Source: Gonatopus flavifemur (Eukaryota; Arthropoda; Insecta; Hymenoptera; Dryinidae). Taken from it: a stretch of 64,000 nucleotides of DNA. Position 1 is the first letter of the stretch; every line of letters starts with the position of its first letter. The notes under the pieces were generated by a model that was not told the DNA's origin, searched no databases, and was given only the letters and a program-made list of their open reading frames with translations. The stretch spans positions 1,178,001-1,242,000 of the forward strand of contig JAFFJZ010000049.1 in NCBI GenBank assembly GCA_018340375.1, read 5' to 3'. Shown in pieces: positions 34,315 through 44,490 of this stretch. A program made the translations under genes and the position numbers.

Positions 34315-34800
34315 TAATGAAAGAAGTGCTCCAGAAAGGGTGAGCGCAAAAATCGCCTGTTTTTCTGGGATCGCGAGTTCCAGGTTGAAATGCATTCTGA
34401 AAAATATCCTATGTCGATCATTTGTGAGGGAATACCGTTCTCCTGTGAGCACAAGAATGGTTTTAGAAATACATAAATCGACAGAACCGATTCTCTTCTG
34501 TAGAAAACTTATGGATTTTCATATAATCTTGATCGGAAATTGATACTCCTTCACCTCCAAAACCAGTGTTATGCTGACCGAAAAATGGTATTCCCTCGCT
34601 AATGATCGACACAGAGGATCCAATAGAATGCATTCCAACCTGAAACGCGCGATTCCTTAATGGATCGGGAACCTTGTTGGATAGTTCCAGATCGGTTGGA
34701 CTCACTTCGAATTTCCATGATTTCGCGTCGTTCATTGACTGGTTATCAAGATTCGCAGGACAGATCGTATTCGCTCGGTTCCTCAACGTAGTTTCATGTT
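34315..34800. repeat. Foldback insert in the left arm of element B
   Basis: GGTTGAAATGCATTCT near 34385 is inverted as AGAATGCATTCCAACC near 34625; flanking AAAATCGCC/GCGCGATT strings also pair. It has no counterpart in the right arm. An unrecognised minus-strand frame (FQVGMHSIGSSVSI, GFGGEGVSISDQDYMKI) runs through it. Confidence 0.55.
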
Positions 34801-34863
34801 CTTCGGGCCAGAGGATTTGAATATTGAATTATTCATACAAAACAGATTGTTCGTCATGAACAA

Positions 34864-35860
34864 TTGAATTGTTCGAAACATTTTGACAGACTCGGAGAGA
34901 TAATAAAGAAAAGAGGGGATAACGGGAGAGATCTGGGGGTGATGTTAGAAGACGTGATGGAAACGATGGGAAACGTGGATAAAAGGATTGATAAGGGCTA
35001 CAAGGAGGTGAGGAAGTGGACGGAGAAGTTGATAGGAAAACAAGATAGAACGGAAGGAGAGTGGGGAGTGAAGGAGGAAGTTTTGTGGGGGAAATCGAAC
35101 AGAATAGAGGAGGAGAAGAGTGAATATGAGAAGGGAAGCGAGGAGTTGGGAGGACTGAGGGAGTGGTTAGAGGAGTTAGAGATGACGAGAGCGGAAAGGA
35201 ACAGAGAGGAAATGGGAGGGAAGAATGATAGAGAGAGGGGTATAGAATCCGGGAGCCAATGTGGGGGAGTGGGAGATGGAGGGGAAGGGATAGAGGCGTT
35301 AGGAAGGAGGTTAGAGTGGTTAGAGCGCAGATTTTGGAAACAGAGGACAGAGCATTGGGAGGGGACCACAATCACTCGGGAGTTGGGAAGGGGGTGGATA
35401 GAAGATTTTGAGATATGGAGGAGAGAATGGATTATAGGGCCAGAGAGGAGAGGAGGGGAAACATTGTGGTGGAGGGATGGGAGGGGAAAAAGAATGTAGA
35501 GGAAGAGGTGGAGGAATTGATGGAAAGACTGGAAGCACGGGAAGAATAGAAGGGATTGGGAATATGGGGGGAGGAGCAAGGACCGAGGGAAGGATGATAA
35601 TAGTGATATTCAGAAGTACAGAAGAAATGCAGAATGTGATGAAGAGGGAAGGAAAGTTGAGGAGTAGAGAGGAGAGATGAGAGCAAGATTATACATCGGA
35701 GGAGAGGATGATGATGAACAAGTCTGGAGAGATAGAGCTCAGATCGAGATAAGGGGGCGAAAGAGTATGGGTGGGATATGGGTGGATATGGGTTCAAGGA
35801 AGGTGGCGGAAGTGGGGCGAGGAAATGGAGAAACTCAGAAGCAGGGGTGGGATGTATAGG
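34864..35860 (+). pseudogene. LINE ORF1-like, charged coiled-coil-rich
   Basis: An open frame to 35499 begins in the element B arm (MNCSKHFD is arm sequence) and continues with glutamate- and arginine-rich, probably helical sequence (EYEKGSEELGGLREWLEELE, LEWLERRFW). Frameshifted continuations include IIVIFRSTEEMQNVMKREGK and WVDMGSRKVAEVG. LINE ORF1 proteins commonly have a coiled coil followed by an RNA-binding fold, which is consistent but not diagnostic here. Confidence 0.5.
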
Positions 35861-35984
35861 GAGAGGATGAAAGAATGGGGCGAGGATTGAAAAAGGGTTC
35901 TCTATGAAAGACAGGAGGGAGAAAGGGAGGAAACGGAAGGGGATGAGGGAGAAAAATGGGGAGAGGAATTCGGGAGGTGGAAGA

Positions 35985-36700
35985 GGACGAGGAAGGGTAC
36001 TGCGGATGGCATTTTGGAATGTGGCTGAATTAAGAGGGGAGGATAAGGACTTCTGGCACGGGCTAGGGGAATGGGATGTGGTAGCGTCGACAGAGATATG
36101 AGTGGAGAGGGAGGATGCAGGGGGATTGAAGAGGATGTTGCCAAAAGGGTTTGACTGGTAGATGCAGGTTGCAAGAAGGGAAACAGGAAGAGTAGAGCAA
36201 TGAGAGGGATGCTGATGGGTACGAGGAGGGAATTGGTTAATTGGAAAGGGGAGATGGAGAGAGAAGGAAGAGGGGAATTATTGGTGGGAAGAATAGAATG
36301 GGCAGACGAGGTATGGAGTATCATATTGGTGTAATCAGACGGGAACATAAGGGGATAGATGGAGTGGTTGGGAGAAGGGATTGGGATGGAAAGATTGAGG
36401 GAGAGGATTATCATGGGGAGGGGGGATCCCAACGCAAGTACGGGGAGGGGAGAAGATGTGGAATCAGGGAATGGAGAGGGCATGGAGAAGAGGAAATCAG
36501 AAGATAAAGGGTGAATGAGGGAGGAGAGGTTTTACTGAATTGCTTGGGGAAGGAGGGGTGAGGAATAATTGACGGAGTAATGAAGGGAGATATAGCAGGG
36601 GAGGGTCAATCTGTGATAGAATATGTGATAGGAGATATGAAGGGTTGAGGGCAGACTGAGAAGATGGAGGGAGGACCAAGAAAGGACTTACATCATCTAC
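35985..36700 (+). pseudogene. LINE endonuclease remnant
   Basis: LRMAFWNVAELRGEDKDFWH is the first strand of an apurinic-type endonuclease, with EWDVVASTEI placed like the ETW motif; a TGA follows. Then KRMLPKGFDWQMQVARRETG. The rest is heavily frameshifted and I cannot trace the later catalytic motifs. Confidence 0.72.
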
Positions 36701-37079
36701 CGGTCATTGTAGGAATGTAAAAGGAAGGAAAGTTTTGGAGAGGTCGGACGTGGGGAGATTGGGACAGATGTATGGACTGGTCGGAGGAGGGAATTGAGGA
36801 GTATGAGAATAGAATGGAGGGATCGGAAGGGAGGAGGAGGGGAGATGGGGGAGTAGAGAGAGACTTGGAGGGAAAGGTTGAACGGGCGATGAGGAAAAGA
36901 GGGTGAGGATTGAGGGAGTGGGAAGGGGAAATAAATGGTGAGACGCAGAATATGGAATGTAGGGAAGAGGTGGGAGAGGTATAAAGGGAGTGGAGAGGAA
37001 GAGGGACGGGAATAGGGAAAGCAATAGAAAAGAGGAGGGTATTCAAGCAGACTTGTACGGAGAAGGAGGAGCAGAGGAG

Positions 37080-38400
37080 GGTGAGGCTATGTGAGGAGAT
37101 AAGAAACGTGGAGCGAAAGGCTTGGGTGGAGGAATTGGTGAGAGAGGAGAGAGGAGGTGGAGGAGAAATTCAGGAGGAGATGGGTCTGAATGAATGGGCC
37201 GGATATTCCAAAGGATTTTCAGGGGGTGCAAAAGGTGGTGAGGAATGGGGGGAAGGAGGAGCAAGGAGGGTTGAAGAAGAGAGAGGAATACACATCAGTG
37301 GAGTCAAGAAAGCTATCAGGAGACTCAAAAAGAAGGAAGCGACAGGGAGAGATGGTGTTCTTGGAGGAGCGTGGATTAATGGAAGGGAGAACGTACAAAA
37401 AACAATATGGGAGATATCCAAGGGCATGTAGGCAGGAGAAGGAATCCTAGAAGAGTGGGAGAAGAGTGAAATAGTACTTGCAGTGAAGGAGGGGGGAAGA
37501 AAGACGATGAGGACTACAGAGGCAGAAAATTCATGCAAGAGCTCCAGGAACAAGGCTAGGAAAGAAGATTGCTGGAAAGGAGCTGATCCCTGAGAATCAA
37601 ACAAGATTTGGAGAGGGAATGAGCACGGTGGACAATATATACGCCTTGAACTATTCAGTTGGTAGAGGGATAGGAGGTGGGAAAGGAACATCAGGAGCGA
37701 TTCTTATGGATTTGAAAGCGGTGTTTGATGTGGTGGATACGGTTTTTTCATGGATCGCCATGATGAAGAGGGGAGTCAGAGAGGGGGTGATAGGGAGAGT
37801 TAGGAGGCTCCATGCTGGAACGGGGAGTGCAGTGAGAGTGGAGGCGAGAATCACGGAGACATCTTGGACGGGGGAGGGGTTGTAACAAGGATGTCCTTTG
37901 AGCTCAATATTGTTCAACCTGGTAACGGCTCACTTCAAGGAAGAGTTGGTGAAGACCGGAAGAGGGAGAGGGGTGAGGGGAGGTAGGAGAAGAATTTGGT
38001 CGTCGGCAGACGCGGATGATTTAATGGTGTGGTCGCGAAAAGGGCGGATGCAGGGGATGATGAGAGTGCTGAGGAGATATTTGAGGGGGGAAACTGGAGC
38101 CAAATATGGGAGGAACGCAGGTGATAGGATTTAAAAAAGGGGGGAGGGTGGGAAAGAAGAGTTGGTTTGGAGGTGGGCGGAGGAGATAGTGGAGGAGATG
38201 AATGAATATGTATATCTGGGTTACGTAATACAGAGTATTGGGAGACCGGAGGGGATGGGAAGGCGAAGGACGAGGAGAGAAATGGAGTAGAATGGGAGAT
38301 TGTGGAGAGGAAGTTTGAGGGTGATTGGGAGAGGAGGATGTGACTATTGGATGGGTTTGTGGGGACAGTATTAGAGTACGGGGTGGGGATATGGGGTCGG
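37080..38400 (+). pseudogene. LINE reverse transcriptase remnant
   Basis: Blocks in order across frames: VKKAIRRLKKKEATGRDGV, GEGILEEWEKSEIVL, GMSTVDNIYALNY, ILMDLKAVFDVVD (motif A), QGCPLSSILFNLV (motif B, after a TAA) and SSADADDLMVWSR in the YADD position (motif C). Many stops and frameshifts. The order and spacing are those of LINE reverse transcriptases. Confidence 0.82.
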
Positions 38401-39272
38401 AGGGGGAAAAAGGATGGATGGAATGCGGGAGAGGTGACTGAGATGGATATTCGAGTGAGCATGGAGGACGTCAGGGTTGATGGTGAGGAAGGAATGTAGA
38501 AGAAGGAGAATGAGAGTGAGTCTGAGGATAGAAGCATTGAGATGTGGGGAGAGATCGGGAAGGCGGGTAGCGGGAGAGATAGCGAAGAGGTTTAGGCGGG
38601 AGATGAAAAGGAAAAGGAATGGGCGAAAATAGGGAAAGGGAAGGAGAAGTTGGTTATGAGAGGTTAGGACGGGTGAGGGAGAAGTAGAAGAAGGTAGAAG
38701 AGGAGGATGGGCAGGGTGTGATTCGAGACAGAGAGATCATAGGGCTCAAGTTGGAGGAAGAAGGGATAAGATTAGGGAATCGGGATGTAATGACTGATAT
38801 GAGAATATAATGATAAAAGGGATACCAGGATACATGAGGGGGAGCAGAGGGATATGATGGGGGAGGAGAATAGGTAGATCCAGGTGACGGGATGAAATGA
38901 GAGGAGGAAGATACTGGTAAGATGAGGGTGGAAGATTACGCGGGGTATGGGGGTAGGAGTAGGGGATACGCCTTATGTCTCAGAGAGGTGTGTGGGAGGG
39001 GGATAGAGGGGGTAGGAGATGGGGTCCGGGGAATCTTGAAGGATGATGAGAGTGGGCAAGCATGGATGAGAGAATTGAAACTGAGGGAAGGAAGGGGTAG
39101 GGGAGGATGAGGATGGGTGTAAGTAGGATGGAGTGGAAGGATGAATGGATGACTGGTCTCTCCCACTCCTCTTGCGTAGAGATGGAGTATTGTATGAGGA
39201 CGGCGCTCACAAACAATGCGAGTGGGTTCCGAAGGAAACGTAGTGAAACATACATACATATAAATGAATGAA

Positions 39273-40235
39273 GGTCGATTTTCTCGTCGGAAATCCGATT
39301 TTCCTCCAAATCGATACCGAAATTCCAATGATCGATATCTCAAAGAGAACCTATGTACCCCAGTAGCCGCATTCATGTAGATTATGGAAGGAATTTGTTC
39401 ATTGTTCTCACTGCGAATATACGCCACTTTTGCTGCCGGTCGTGGAGTGCCTTGAAAAAATAAGCTTGCGGCGTATGTACAACCGAGTCGTCATTTTGTC
39501 CTGGACCGCGGAATGAAAAAATGCTTCCTTACCTCAAGCTATGTATAATGAATCCTCAAAACCTAATCTTGGATGTTTCATTCGTAGAGTCACGGAAAAT
39601 TCATAGAAAAATCCTCGCATTTTTACACTCCAAACAGATATAACCCCTTGAGGGAAAACTGTTTCCACTTCACAAGCCATCGACTAGAATATTCAAGTGA
39701 GTTCGCTTAAGAAATTATGTTAACTGGATTCCCTGATGCGAATTTTCTTCCGGTTCTTCTTCTTCTCTCATTTTCAGGAGAATCCAAATTTTGAACCACT
39801 TCAGTGAGATCAAATCAGTCAATATGAAACGTTCCTTCCATTCTGAACGCTTTCAAGGAGGATTCCATCTTGTTCAGAGAGAAATTTGTCAAAACGAAAA
39901 ATTTAGTACTTTGTCAATGGATACATTTTGTACGGAGCATTTTCTCCATCATCTTGATTTATATATAACCAATATCAGTAATCCATCCGAATAAATAACC
40001 AACAGTGCAAAGATTGTGCAAACAAAATTCATTTATCATGAGAAGGAGAACATACTGTTTCTGGATGATCCATCCTTCAAATCAATACCTTGCCCATGAA
40101 TTATCATGATGAATCATTCGAATCAATAATTGAGCCACTGACAAAATGGCCATGATCAATGGTCGGTCCATGATTCATTCTTAAAATGGAAATTTTTTTT
40201 GTCCAAACAATTTTCCCCTAACACTAATAGTTGGT
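39273..40235. other. Spacer of element B, no gene recognised
   Basis: Between the LINE tail and the right arm. AT-rich with no recognised motif. It may be the original central spacer of element B. Confidence 0.45.
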
Positions 40236-40972
40236 CTGTAAAAATGTTTCGAACAATTGAATTGTTGATAATCAACAATCAATCTTGTGAGAATAATTTG
40301 ATATTCAAATTCTCAGGCCCAAAGAAGATGAAACTACGTTGAGAAATCGAGCGCATACGATCTTTCCTGCAAACCTTGATATTCAGTCGACGAACGACGC
40401 AAAATCATCAACATCTCACGTTGCACGCTCATAAACAAATTGCTGCATTTTCCAGACTCCTAATCCAATCGATCTTGAACTCCCCAACAAATTTTTCCAT
40501 ACATCAGTGGAGAACTTCTTCGCTGCAAGTTTTTTGTACCTCCCATTTCTTCCACTCCTTTCTCACCGCGAAGCTTGGAGGACACGCTTTGCACTTTGGA
40601 TTTCAAAATCACTACTTTCTTATTGGTTTTTGCAAATTTTCCGAACACTCTTGTCATCAACGAAGTCTTATTAATCATAATCTGCAGGATTTATCAGGAT
40701 CAATCGAGAAATAACCGAGTGAGAACGAGTTCAATGTTGAAAAACATTGATTTTTTGATCAAAAAACTTGGTAGTTTCCATTTCCAACTCAAGAACTATT
40801 GACTATAAGAAGGAATCGTGAAGGGACACTTATGCCGATTTTCTAAGACTTATCACCCAGTATCTTTCATTTTTCGAAATCCCAACTTCTGATTCTGGCG
40901 TGTGACGTCACGGCTTGGACAATACTCCTCCCGCTGTTCGAGCGCTTGTTGACTTTTTCAATAGAACTCTCC
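40236..40972 (-). repeat. Right inverted-repeat arm of element B
   Basis: Inverted copy of the outer and inner parts of 33995-34888. Contains GACGTCACGGCTTGGACAAT near 40905, shared with elements C and D. Confidence 0.8.
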
Positions 40973-42010
40973 AATTTTTGAGGAACTTTTCCGTCTAAAT
41001 TCATAACTTATGAACGATGCAACCAATTCGGACGGACGAACACGTGAATTGAAGATAATTATTCGAATTATTGAATTACTCGATGAAACCCGGAAAAAAT
41101 TTTGTCTCCATGGTTTTCAAATGATTTGTTTATCAGGAATTGTTTTTCAATAATGTTCTTCACCTTACAAGAATCTGAAGAAGAAGGATATTCCACCCTC
41201 ATAAGCCACATTCCGTAGGGGAAACAATGAAGACGCTTCTCGTCAAACTATCATTATAATAATGATGCGTTCGCGCGAGGCTGTATCTTCCGACTCGCTG
41301 GGCGTGCTGCCCTTGTAGAGACTCTTGAATGTGAATATCATATTCCAGTTGATTGAGCAAATGAGAAATGCATACAGTACCCCTCCTCCCCAAGATAATT
41401 ATCAATTGATTCCTTAATTTCCATAACTGGAGAGTTTGAATTTCATAATGCTTAACATATCCCTGTACAACATCAACTTTTCCGTCTATTCCGTCTGGAA
41501 TTTCGGTGGGAGATTGGTGGGAAAATACGAGCTGTGGAAATGAAAAAAAAATAAGGGAGAGTCTCCGTTAATGCTGCGAGGAGACGAGTTGAAGAGTCCG
41601 CCCACTGCATTTTCAATAGAATTCACGACAGTGGATTTACATAACCAAATTCGAATACTTCATCATTCCCATGGCTCCAATCCTCCCACTAATGTTCTAC
41701 CTCCATTCTACCCAACTTCTGGGTGGTGGTCATGCTGTCCAGTCATCGACTATTCCGGTTTTGTTCCTTATGTAACTATGAATGAATCAGAATTGATTTC
41801 AACAAGCAAACGTTGGAAGCCACTTCCACTTCCACACCGTTGTAGGAACTCATTATTGAGGGAAAATCATAGCTACATAAGAGACAGAACCAGAATAGTC
41901 AATGAGATGGACAACACAACCACTAACCCCTCACTCAGGACGATGAATTCACGATGGGATTTGAGAATAACAGAATAAATAAACAGATTATTGAAGAGCA
42001 AACTGTGAGG
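40973..42010. other. No gene recognised
   Basis: Between element B and the gypsy remnant. A plus-strand frame at 41571-41978 has no recognised motif. No gypsy 5' LTR was found. Confidence 0.45.
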
Positions 42011-42059
42011 GGGAATGGGGGAAAAAAGAAAAAGATGCAGTAACCAACATGGAACATAC

Positions 42060-43737
42060 ACTCACAATACCACCAGTACTAAAACAACTAGACTCAGCGG
42101 AACCATTTTTTATACACACAGACGCGAGCGATACAGGCTAGGGAGCAATAAAAACATAGGCAATCGATGACACAGAACACGTGATAGCATATGCAAGCTA
42201 GACGCTCAATGACGCAGAAAACAACTATTCAGGAACAGAGAAGGAATGCCTAGCAGTATAATGGGCGATAGTGAAATTCAGGCTCTACATGAGAGGGGAA
42301 GAATTCACAGTCAAAACAGATCACGCCTCGCTCAAGTGGCTACATAATCTGAAAACCCAGAAGGCAGACTAGCGAGATAGGCTCTGGAACTACAACACCA
42401 CGATTATGAAAAAATACATAGAAAAGGCGAAGGACACCATGTCCCAGACGCACTCTTGAAACCACACAACATCACAGAAGAAACAGCACACATAACACAA
42501 ACCACAGACACATGGTACAACTACAGAACACAACAGATACAAAAACACCCAGACGAAAACAAAAACTGGACAATAATGAATGGAAACTCATACTTCCACA
42601 GACCAGACCCACTACACACAGAACTATCACCAGACAATCACGCATGGAAACTAGTAGTACCGAAACACTCACACAATAGGATACTATCAGAAAATCACAG
42701 CACTTCACAAGCAGGACACATGGGAACGGAGAAAACATATGCAAGAATCGCAAAAAACTACTTCTGGCCAGGGATATATAGAGACACAACTGATCACCTG
42801 AGGGAATGTGAAAAATGTCGAAAATCAGAAATTGAACAGCCGAAACCGATGGGATACATGGGTAAAAGAATAATTGAAGAACCCTGGATAGTAGTAGCAA
42901 TATACATAATTGGGCCAGAACCAATGACAAAAAATGAACACCAATACATACTGGTTATACCCGGCCTATACACAGAATGGACAGCAATAGCCCCGATGAA
43001 GAAAGCAAACGCAGAAATAGTACAAAGGATAGTAGAATCACAATCAATATCAAGATGGGGCACACCAAAATTAATGATCACAGACAACGGGCAACCATTT
43101 GTGAACAAACTGATGAACAAACTCACAGAAACATTAGATATCAAGCACACAACAACACTACCATATCCCCCCTGAGCAAACCCCGTAGAACGAACTAATA
43201 GAACAATAAACGCAATGATGGAAACTTTCCTCGATAAAAACCACAGGGATTGGGATGAGTATTTGGGAGACCTACAATTCGCAATCAACACAAGCAAACA
43301 CAGCTCGACAGAATACACACCAGCATTCCTAAACTTTGGAAGAGAGCTACCTCCACCACAATAAAAAAAACACCACACAGGAAACACGGGAGAAATAGGA
43401 ATCACAGACATAAAACACTGGACAGATAGGCTGAGAGAACTACTGATAATTCAAGGCAAAGTAGCAAAACACTTACTGGAAGCGAATGGAGAACAAACAC
43501 ACCATTACAATCGGGGAAAAAGAAACACAGGATTTCGAGTAGGGGACAAGGTCCTAAAAATCGACCACACATTATCATCAGAAGAGGGCGGTATGACCAG
43601 TAAATGGAACAGGAAATACACAGGACCATACCCGATCATCAGAAAATACTCATCGATAATGTATGAATTACCAGACAGACAAGGGAACAAAATAGGCAAA
43701 ATACACATAAAAGACTTGGAAAAGTTCAACGAGTGAA
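42060..43737 (+). pseudogene. Gypsy pol: RNase H and integrase
   Basis: RNase H: PFFIHTDASDTG, then ASxTLNDAENNYSGTEKECLA, and FTVKTDHASLKWLHNLKTQK. Integrase: a zinc-binding HH-CC block (HSTSQAGHMGTEKTYARI, ECEKCRKSE), then the DDE core with LMITDNGQPFVNKL, ANPVERTNRTINAMMETF and the C-terminal GPY/F segment KWNRKYTGPYPIIRKY. It ends KDLEKFNE at 43737. Stops interrupt both domains, at least two where Trp is expected (TGG to TAG), plus one at 43171. The GPY/F motif supports Ty3/gypsy over BEL. Confidence 0.85.
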
Positions 43738-43815
43738 AACAATCAAAGACAAAAACGAACAAACGACACAACAAGACATGGACAAGACCAACACAACGTA
43801 TCTGTACAGGAAAAC

Positions 43816-44490
43816 ATGGACCACGGACAACAACAGTGCAACTACTGCGGACATTGGATGACTATAGTGCATGTACACAAACACCTGGAGGGACGTCCCG
43901 AGGGGAAAGGGATAGGAAAAAATCAGAGCAGAAAAACGCTACTATCCAACCCAACACTCGAAGACCCCATAGGAAAATGGATAACAGACACAAAAAAAAC
44001 AGGAACGATGAGAAAACGAACACACAATGTCACAGCAATCACGGAAAAAATAAACACACACAAAAACACAACAACACCAAGAGGGTGGACGAAGAAAAAA
44101 GGATACTCCACAACAAAACAAACAGAATACGCAACAATGGGATTACATCCACAAGCACCACAAACCGAGAACAAACGAACAATACCCAAAAACAAAAAGA
44201 TACAGACAACAAAAAACAACAGAACACAAACATACAAAACCACAAGCAAAACACAGGAACGATACGAGAACAAAAAACACGTGGGAACACAAACAGAAAA
44301 CGAAACACAACCACACGCACAAGAACAAACAGACCACACAGACGCACAGACACAAACAAAAAACGACGGGACAGACGTACAAACTCGAACAGCTGAACGA
44401 CAAGAACAGGGGATCGAAGTGAAAATAAACGATATCGAAATACCAAAACCAGAGGAACCAACAGAAGAACTAATGAGCGTCCGGATGTAA
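43816..44490 (+). CDS. Extra ORF downstream of gypsy integrase, function unknown
   Basis: Starts MDHGQQQCNYCGHWMTIVHV; C-x2-C-x9-H-x3-H resembles a C2H2 zinc finger. The remainder is lysine, threonine and asparagine-rich (KNRTQTYKTTSKTQERYENK), reflecting the A- and C-rich strand. The last codons (SVRM) lie in the terminal repeat of element C, so the frame is cut by that insertion. Position after integrase is where some gypsy elements carry a third ORF, but there is no signal peptide or membrane segment. Confidence 0.5.
   Translation: MDHGQQQCNYCGHWMTIVHVHKHLEGRPEGKGIGKNQSRKTLLSNPTLEDPIGKWITDTKKTGTMRKRTHNVTAITEKINTHKNTTTPRGWTKKKGYSTTKQTEYATMGLHPQAPQTENKRTIPKNKKIQTTKNNRTQTYKTTSKTQERYENKKHVGTQTENETQPHAQEQTDHTDAQTQTKNDGTDVQTRTAERQEQGIEVKINDIEIPKPEEPTEELMSVRM

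Larger units (their letters stand above)
34889..39272 (+). mobile_element. Purine-rich LINE (non-LTR retrotransposon), decayed
   Basis: A plus-strand LINE with ORF1-like, endonuclease and reverse-transcriptase remnants and a CATACATACATATAAATGAA 3' tail near 39248-39272. The plus strand is overwhelmingly G and A for over 4 kb, unlike its neighbours, so most open frames on the minus strand are proline-serine-rich artefacts. It begins exactly where the element B arm homology stops. Clade not assigned. Confidence 0.8.
33995..40972. mobile_element. Element B: long-inverted-repeat element interrupted by a LINE
   Basis: Arms 33995-34888 and 40236-40972 pair in inverted orientation: CTCGAACAGCG, GAGTATTGTCCAAGCCGTGA and GAACAATTGAATTGTTC-like strings occur in both. 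The blocks GTATTGTCCAAGC and the GATAGGTCTTG-like string link it to elements A, C and D. The left arm has an extra foldback (about 34315-34800) absent from the right. A purine-rich LINE fills 34889-39272. No clear duplication at the ends. Confidence 0.75.

Noticed and set aside
34829..39427. Long proline- and serine-rich frames on the minus strand
   Set aside because: They are the complement of the purine-rich LINE; stop codons are rare in pyrimidine-rich sequence, so open frames arise by composition.
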